Of a stretch of DNA of 64,000 nt, positions 57,001 to 64,000 are shown piece by piece. The notes below the pieces were generated by a model. The model worked only from the letters and a program-made list of their open reading frames with translations. It ran no database searches and was not told the origin of the DNA. The DNA lies in contig SIJG01000065.1 in assembly GCA_023374025.1 (NCBI GenBank), forward strand, positions 357,496 through 421,495, given 5' to 3'. Position 1 is the first letter of the stretch. Each line of letters opens with the position of its first letter. The DNA is from Heterodera schachtii (taxonomy: Eukaryota > Nematoda > Chromadorea > Rhabditida > Heteroderidae). The translations under genes and the position numbers were made by a program.

Positions 57001-58233
57001 ATTAGGCATTTGGAAGCATTTTGACGAAACAACGGGTGGTAACACAACGACAAATCACGAGGAGGAGCGACGAAAGCAGGACAACGATGCGTCAGAACGC
57101 AAATTGCAGTTTAAGAAAGTGCTGGCCACCGAAATATACCCGGGCTTCCGATTTGCTGCTCAGTACTTTGACGATGGTTGGTTTTTGGGGGGAGGGGTAA
57201 CAAAACATGGACATTTGTTTATTCAAGGACCAACCATTGAAAAACTGATGCAAGCTCTTCAAATTGAGATGAAAGGCGTGCCGACTGGCCAATTTGTTCC
57301 CAAACGACAACAGATTTGTGCCGCCAAATACACTGACGGCGACCTTTGGCACCGAGCCAAAGTTGAGGCTCAAAAGGGCGACAAAATTGACGTGTAAGAA
57401 ATAGCCTTTAAAAATTTATTTTCCACTTCTTTTCAGTTATTACATTGACTTTGGCAATGTGAGTTCTGAGCATTGTTTCTCCCACTGTTCGACTGTGAAT
57501 TGACTTTTCAGAGAGAAACCCTTTCACTCGAACGAATTGCACCTCTTCCACCTCAATTCCATTCTCAGCCTCCACTGGTCAAAGAATTTCAATTGGCTCT
57601 TATTGCAGGTGTTAATTAACATAAAAATAATTAAAAATGATTTTTGGTGGATAATAAATGACTTATGGATTAATACCGTTTTTATACTAGAAAATAAATA
57701 AAACGCTTTGAATAAATTTATATAACTTGCAATTCAGAAGTTATGCTTAATTTGTTGTCACTGTCTTTGGTTTTGTTCAGCTCCGCCCGACCCCGCCTAT
57801 GCTGACGATGCTTTGGTGGCATTCCAACGCATTGTCTTCTCCAAGCCGTATTTGTTGCTTAATGTCGAATACAAAACGACGGGCGCCTCTTTGCCCACCG
57901 TTGACGCGGTCTCTCTCTATTGGGATGAAGCGGCGGCGAGCAGTGCCAAAAGTGGTGGGGCCGAAAAAACGCGGGATGTGGGGCGCCAACTCGTCGCGGA
58001 TGGACACGCTTTGGTCGAGAAACGACGGGAGGCGCGACTACAGCCGCTGGTGTGTCGGTGGTGGGAAGGCATGGATATTTTACGGGGCGCCAATTGTCAG
58101 GAACATTAAAGCACAAATGTTGGCATTATTCCCTGGATTTAAGCTGAAAGACTACGCTGAGGCAGAGCAGCAGGCGCGCAAGGCCCACCTGAACATGTGG
58201 CGCTACGGCGACTTCACTGGCAGCGAACTGTGA
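54059..58233 (+). CDS. SND1: Tudor staphylococcal nuclease (SND1/TSN-1)
   Basis: A cytoplasmic multi-nuclease-fold RNA-binding protein linked to RISC, mRNA stability and stress granules. At least ten exons. The start ATG at 54059 opens RGFVKQ, followed after intron 1 by [14 protein letters not shown]. Successive SN-like domains show [104 protein letters not shown] and [15 protein letters not shown] Tudor domain follows ([18 protein letters not shown], then YYIDFGN-like YYIDFGNV across an intron). The C-terminal half-SN domain ends [17 protein letters not shown]. Not every exon edge was verified by phase. Confidence 0.94.
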
Positions 58234-58641
58234 CTGTTGACGGTGCTCTGAAAGTTCGGACTGTGCAGTGAGCGGCGGAGTGTGGGAATTGTTGCCTTTG
58301 TTATTATTCAACGGATGGGTTACCAAGCAAATTCTTTCCTTTTTACTGTTATTTTCACATTTTCATATTTATTTAGCGTAGAGAAAAATGTTGAATTTTG
58401 TTGTTTCTCACTTCTTCCCATCTTTGGACTCACTTCTAAGTTTCAATTGGTAAACAAAAAGCATTCATTTCAAATTATGCCAATGTTCTGTGATTGTTAT
58501 TGTTATTCTTTCTAACATAATTCCATTTCGGGGATAAATTGGAAGTTGAATTTGGACGAATTCATTTTTATGGCCTTTAAACAGCCGAAGGGAATATCAT
58601 CTTTTTAATGGATAATATTGGATTTCTATTAGAAGTTGAAA
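58234..58641. other. Intergenic region SND1-TSR1
   Basis: 408 bp, AT-rich. It contains the 3' end of SND1 and the 5' region of TSR1. No specific site recognised. Confidence 0.4.
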
Positions 58642-61600
58642 ATGGATGATTCGGATCGTCAGGGCCAAGCCCACCGAGCTGGTCTTTTCAAAACAGCGCC
58701 AAAAAAACACTCAATTGGGCGTCACCGAAGCAAACGCGCAATCGCTCGACTTCAAAAGGGTTCGTTTCTGTTACATTTTACAGTTCTTTATTGTGTCCAA
58801 TTTAATTTGTTAAGGCAAAATTAGTGCCAATTCTCTGAATGTGCAGAAGCGTCACGCCCTCAGCAAAACGGAACGACGGCAGAGATTGTCTCAGATTCGA
58901 GCGAATAAAAGTGCCAAATTAACGGAAAAGCGAAGGCTTGAAGGTGATGCCCCGTTTTTGGTGGTGAGTTGTTTTCAGTAGATTTTACTTTGGTTCGCTT
59001 ATTACTTTGTTAGACAGTCGTTTCGCTGGACAATTCTCGCCCGGCACAACAAATTGTCCAATTTTTTTCTAAAGCTGACGCTGAATCGAAGGCAATCGAA
59101 AGTGGCCAAAGCGCCGTTTGCCATTTGAAGTGCGCACTTTCCGTTGGCACTTTCATGTTGTTCCCTTCGTTCAGTGTTCCTCGTTTTCGTGCTCGTTTCT
59201 CCTTCCTTTGCCCTTCCACTTTCCAGTCCGTGTTAGATTCTGTCCGTGCTTCTGATCTGCTCCTCCTGATTTGGCCGCTTGGCGTCGAATGTTTACTGTC
59301 AGCGCAAGAGCGATTGCTTGCCGCGCTACTTGCCCAGGGATTGCCGACCACAATTAATGCCATTAGTGGAATGCCAAAATCGGGAAAACAGCGCGAGACG
59401 GCACGTAAACAGTTGGACAAAGTGATGAGAGACTGGTAAAGCGAAGCATTTGTGAAGAAAAGAGGCATTTACCAAGACCAATCTAAAATTGTTTCTTGTT
59501 TTGTTAGATAATTAAAATTATTTTTTGGGCAGGCATACGGAACACAAAAGCAATGTTTACGACTTGGACACTGCCGGCGATGCACTCAAAATTCTGAGGC
59601 AAATGTCAACCGGGAAGAAGTCGACGACAAATTTGCAAGGACAACGACCCTATTTGGTGGTTGAGAATGTGCAACTTGATGAAGAACACGAGGTACTTTC
59701 TAAAATCGGGAAAATATCAATTTTTTGGTTTCTTTTTAGACGAATTCACCAAATTGCACTTTAAAAGTGAGCGGTTTTTTACGCGGAGCACCATTGAGCG
59801 TCAACAAATTGGTCAGTCGGACCAATGAGATTAAGAGAAAAAAATTCATACAATAAACAATGCATTTGTTTTATTCATTTTTATTTAACTCGTTATACTT
59901 TTCCCGTTTGCTAAGGTCCATTTGCCCGGTTGGGGCGATTTTCAATTGGCACGCATTGACCGCATTTTGGAGCCATGTCCAATGAAAACGGCGAATGACA
60001 AGGTAAACCACCCATATTATGTCTTTTGAACTGCTGCACATTGCCATTTCATTTTTGAATCCTCCGACCGGTGGTGTCAAATTCGCTGTGTTAGCAAAAG
60101 CGGACCCCGCCAAGCGAACTCCATTGGATTCGGAAATTGTGCCGGATCCGATGGAAGCCGAACAGACATGGCCAAGTGAAAAGGAAATCGAAGAAAACAA
60201 ATGTAAATAATAGAACAATGTTTCCAACTCTGAGTGAAATTAAGTCGTTGTGCCAAAGGTCAGCAGAAAAGTGCCCAAGGGAACCTCAGAATACCAAGCG
60301 AATTGGCTAATTGATGACTCCGATGGAACGGACGAAAATGACGAGGACGAAAGCGAAGAAGCCGAGGTAAAAGCATCGAATGGAATGGGCGAGAGAGAGA
60401 AGGGTCATTCATTCGCTGTACAATTAGGAGGAGGAGAAAGAGGACGAAGAAATGGGAGAAAGCGAAGACGGCAAAGCCGACGACCAACAGAGCATTTTGA
60501 GCGCAGGAGAGGAATCGGAAATGGACGCGGGGAACGATGGCGACGACGGCACGGACGAAGCGGCACGCGAACGCTTCCGTCAGCAACGAGAAAATTTGCA
60601 GTGGCCGGACGAGGTGGAGACACCGCGGGATATCTCCGCGAGGGAGCGATTCCAACGCTACCGAGGCCTGAAAAGTTTTCGGCAAGTTATACCAACAACA
60701 GCAAAAAGGAACTAATTGTAATATTTTCTAACCGTCAGGACGAGTCCTTGGGACCCCAAGGAGAATTTGCCGCATGACTATGCTCGCATTTACAAATTTG
60801 TCGATTTCAAACGGACCCGAAAATTAGCTTTTGCCGAGGCTCAAGAAGCATTTAAAACAAACACAACGGATGAATTTGCACATCCTGGCACATACGTTAC
60901 GCTGCACATTGCAAATATGCCGAGACGAATTCTCGGTGAACTTTCAATTGATTCTTGTTGGGTTTAAGCCTTTTCAGAAGATTTTATGGGTCCCTCGTCG
61001 CCTCCGCTGGTCGTCTACGGTTTGCTCAGGCATGAGCATCGCATGACCGTCCTAAACGTCGTCCTCCAAAAGCACCAATTCGGCTCAAACGCGGTCATCA
61101 AAAGCAAAGACCGACTCATTTTCCAAGTCGGCTGTCGTCGCTTTGCCGCCTCACCTTTATTTTCACAGAACACAAACGGCCAAAAATTTAAGGTTCTCGT
61201 TTTAAGAAGCGATTGGCAATTGCAATTTAACATTTTCCATCCGTTTTCAGTTGGAACGCTTTATGCCTTCCCAGGGCGCTTTTTGTGCCACTCTTTTTGC
61301 CCCCGTCACTTACCCACCGACGAATGTCACCGTTTTCCTTGCTCACAATTCACAACCCGCGGAACTCGTGGCGTATGGAATTCTACTCAATGTCAACCCC
61401 GACCGTATTATTCTGAAACGGACTGTTTTGTCTGGGCACCCGTACAAAGTGAACAAGAGGACAGCTGTGGTACGGTATATGTTCTACAACAGAGGTTGGT
61501 GATGGTCGTTTATCCCTTAAATGCTTCCCTTTTCAGAAGACATCGAATGGTTCAAACCAGTGGAGCTTTACACGCACGAAGGCAGGCGAGGCCGAATCAA

Positions 61601-61893
61601 ACAGGCAAATTGGACGCTATGCCAACCATTGTTTCATTTGTATTTGTGTTTAGCCACTCGGCACTCACGGACTGGTGAAATGTGTGTTTGACCAACCGCT
61701 GAGTGTCCAGGACTCCGTGCTGATGAATCTGTACAAGCGTGTGTTTCCAAAATGGGACTACGACGACCGATTGGAAGGGACAAATGCGACGAATTCGGAC
61801 GGAAGGAATTCCAATTTTGAGGAGGAGGAAGAAAAAAGGGGAGAAAGAGGGGGAAAGACAGTGACTTTCCTGGAGAAAATGATAATCGAATAA
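58642..61893 (+). CDS. TSR1: Pre-rRNA-processing protein TSR1 (40S maturation factor)
   Basis: A BMS1-related factor required for late 40S subunit maturation (no GTPase activity in known members). The start ATG at 58642 gives MDDSDRQGQAHRAGLFK. HSIGRHRSKRAIARLQKG and KRHALSKTERRQRLSQIRAN match the basic N-terminus. Further matches are LLAQGLPTTINAISGMPK, LPGWGDFQLARID, EIVPDPMEAEQTWPSEKEI, KVPKGTSEYQANW, TPRDISARERFQRYRGLKSF, LPHDYARIYKF, FQVGCRRFAASPLFSQNTNG, VLSGHPYKVNKRTAVVRYMF and SVQDSVLMNLYKRVFPKWDY. The acidic central stretch is typical. About nine introns. The stop is at 61891-61893. Confidence 0.95.
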
Positions 61894-62045
61894 GCCATTC
61901 GATTGATCACCACCATTTTTAAACATTTATTTTGTTATTTGTTGAAGAAAACTGAAATTGTTGACAGTTTTCTCCTGTATTTCGTTTTTCGATGTCATTC
62001 CGAACCGTTTTTATGCCTTATTTTGTTCCGTTTTCCAACTGTCGG

Positions 62046-64000
62046 ATGGATTCCGCGCGTCAATCGCGCGCACGTGCAGTTGTGGTAGCTCATTTCGGCA
62101 CCGATGTGTTGGGGCCGCTCCGTGGGTTTGACAACAACATTGGCACAGTCGAACATCGTCTCCGAGAGTATTGCAAAATTCGGGTCTGCTCTTTTATTCT
62201 ACCGGTGACTTTTCTTGGATTATCTTTTGTCTTGTCCCCTCGTCAAGAGTGGCACTGCGGTGGGTGCCGTCTTTCCGGCGGCGCTTGCCAATGGCATTCA
62301 TCCGTTTGTTGATGCGTGTACCGCGGGTGAATCTGCCAAGAATTGTCGGCGCTAAACTGTGTTTGATTCAGTTTTTGCCAATTTGCTTAACTCTGCTGAC
62401 CGCTTCATCGTCTTGGCTTATTCTTCCCTTTTCGACTTTTTCCTTCTCTACGGCGAATTTCCCCTTTCCGATCACTATCCTTTGTCTGATCGCAATTGCG
62501 TCGAAATGATCAGCGACTTTTTGCCCCATTTGCGTTCTTTGGACACTTTTGCGTGCCAATGCGAACGGCTCGCCTCGTGCATTTTGCGTCAGCTCTTCGC
62601 CCTTTTGGCGGTTCAGCAGCCGATCAGTTCGCCCCTTCCGATTGGCTTTGTCCGCGATTTGCCCATGGAAAGGGCGTGGCGTTGTCTGGGCGATTTGCTG
62701 TCCCTTTTCCTCGGTCTCTCCTCCCGTTGCTCTTCCGTTCTCTCTTTCACCCTCCTTTTCAGTGTTTGACGAAGTGATCGGCCACCATCCGTTCCTTCGC
62801 TCCCATTGGGCTCAGTTTGTCCGTTCAGTGCGTCTCGCTCAGCACAATCCCTCCCAATTTGCGCTGTACGGACAGTCCGGCCGATTGCAGCAATTTAATG
62901 GAGAAATTGCTCGATTGGATGCCGAATTGATGAGCGGGAATATTTTTGGGGTGTGAATCCGAACCCCATTGAACCCCCCTGGAGGATAGAAACATAACCC
63001 TTGGACTGCTCTTCTGTACTTTCCGCCTTCCTTTTACTGTTCCTTCTGAAGGGCATCTGTCGTCGTCTCGCTTCTCTCATCTTCGGCCGTCCGTCCCCCC
63101 CGGCGCCGTCTTCCGCCGACCAACGCGCCTTTGTCGAACGATTCCGTCGCGTCATAATGACCTCATTGGCGCGTTGGGAACGTTTGTCGGCTGCGGAAGA
63201 TGCCATTCCTGACAAACAACATCTTCTCTCACTGTTGGCATTGTCACAATTGTTCCACTTTGTGTTGGCAGAAATTAGCAGAAATGAAAATAGTAAACGG
63301 AAGAGTGTCGTCGAGCGGAAAATGATACGGGCACTGTACGCGACACACAAAAGAGTTGGTCAAAGACAAAGGGACAATCCCTCGAAAGCATTGGCAGTTG
63401 GCTGTGCGCTTTTAGGTCGTTTCGTTCTATTTGATCGGTGATATTCTGTTCACTCCCGCTGAACACATCGCCAAGGCATTCGACCCAATCGATGCGGACG
63501 CAATCGACCGAAAAGCGAGGGCATCCTCCGACCAAGCACAAGCAGTGCTATTGGAACATCAAATTGAGCAAATGAGAAGAGACGCACAGACGGTGCCATG
63601 GCCTAATGGTCATGTGAATTGATTTCATCGGAATTTTAGTTGAAACTTTGTGTGACTGAATGGTGTCACAAAATGGACCAATTCGAATGTTTCCCACCGA
63701 CCAATGGCGAGCCAATGGAGGAAATCGTCGACCGGAAATGCAATTTGTTGTTCGATGGAGCCCAAATTTCAGGCAATCAGCCATTTTAAAAGGCGTTCAG
63801 TTTACACTTAAATTTCAGATAGAATTGGGCGCCTTCTCAAGTGCATTTTGAACGGTCATTTGGCTGCTAATCGGCCTTTGTCCAAACACAATGCCAAGCT
63901 TTTGTTTGAACTCATCCAACATGTCAAGGTGTCGTTCAATGCTTACTGTTCTCCGAAGTTTGATCACCGCCAATTGTTTCCACTCCAATTTTAGCGGATT
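62046..64000 (+). CDS. WASHC4: WASH complex subunit 4 (SWIP), N-terminal part, cut by window end
   Basis: A subunit of the WASH actin-nucleation complex on endosomes. The ATG at 62046 (MDSARQSRARAVVVAHFG) is the likely start, 152 bp after TSR1. Clear similarity by recall: FDFFLLYGEF, then FLPHLRSLDTFACQCERLAS and ILRQLFALLAV correspond to the region after the first helices of SWIP. LRSHWAQFVRSVRLAQHNPS, then GEIARLDAELMSGNIFG corresponds to [20 protein letters not shown] and LEGQLLDGMIF of the human protein. Downstream exons (ADQRAFVERFRRVIMT, LLSLLALSQLFHFVLAEIS) continue the chain. Several exon edges were not resolved, and the gene leaves the window. Confidence 0.85.

Overview
The window is nuclear DNA from a nematode. 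The evidence is two cuticle collagens with the typical nematode layout, a nematode-style insulin-like peptide, an LTD-1/hillarin-type protein, many 40-60 nt introns and close gene spacing. Three introns appear to start with GC instead of GT, and homopolymeric C/G tracts and low-complexity pyrimidine or purine blocks are common. I infer a tylenchid (possibly cyst-nematode-like) species, but no marker gene here settles the genus. Genes were assembled by hand from splice signals, reading phase and protein similarity. For most genes the exon lengths sum to a whole number of codons.

Layout. 1-2592 (-): 3' part of a DONSON homologue, cut by the window edge. 2593-6391: a repeat-rich block with GC-rich dispersed repeats, an 822-bp inverted-repeat element and repeated hairpins. 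6392-10585 (+): two tandem cuticle collagens. 11174-11960 (-): an unassigned membrane protein. 12650-16380 (+): an 856-aa protein with the two ends of an astacin domain, a Thr/Glu-rich middle and DUF5648-like repeats. 17119-18914 (+): complex I subunit NDUFB2. 21775-23099 (+): an insulin-like prohormone, followed by about 1 kb of polypurine minisatellite. 25190-27983 (-): AGK (acylglycerol kinase). 28516-32024 (+): PLRG1, divergent from AGK. 32336-32693 (-): a small membrane protein. 36438-37185 (+): a CTR-type copper transporter. 37186-42909: intergenic low-complexity DNA. 42910-46322 (+): LTD-1. 46670-48959 (-): CWC27. 49107-53147 (-): a non-LTR retrotransposon carrying U6 snRNA sequence at its 5' end. 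53148-53853: a second copy of the CWC27 5' end. 54059-58233 (+): SND1. 58642-61893 (+): TSR1. 62046-64000 (+): WASHC4, cut by the window edge.

How the genes relate. PLRG1 and CWC27 are spliceosome components. SND1 and TSR1 act in RNA handling and 40S biogenesis. TSR1 and WASHC4 are only 152 bp apart, so co-transcription is possible. The collagens (and possibly the astacin-like protein) point to cuticle function, and the insulin-like peptide to endocrine signalling.

The most unusual structures are: (1) the LINE/U6 chimera, flanked by a nearly identical ~706-bp direct repeat of the CWC27 promoter, exons 1-3 and introns 1-2; (2) a family of three inverted-repeat elements with GGTAAT-type ends and 8-bp target duplications, all in or next to introns; (3) the astacin-like gene that lacks the whole catalytic core.
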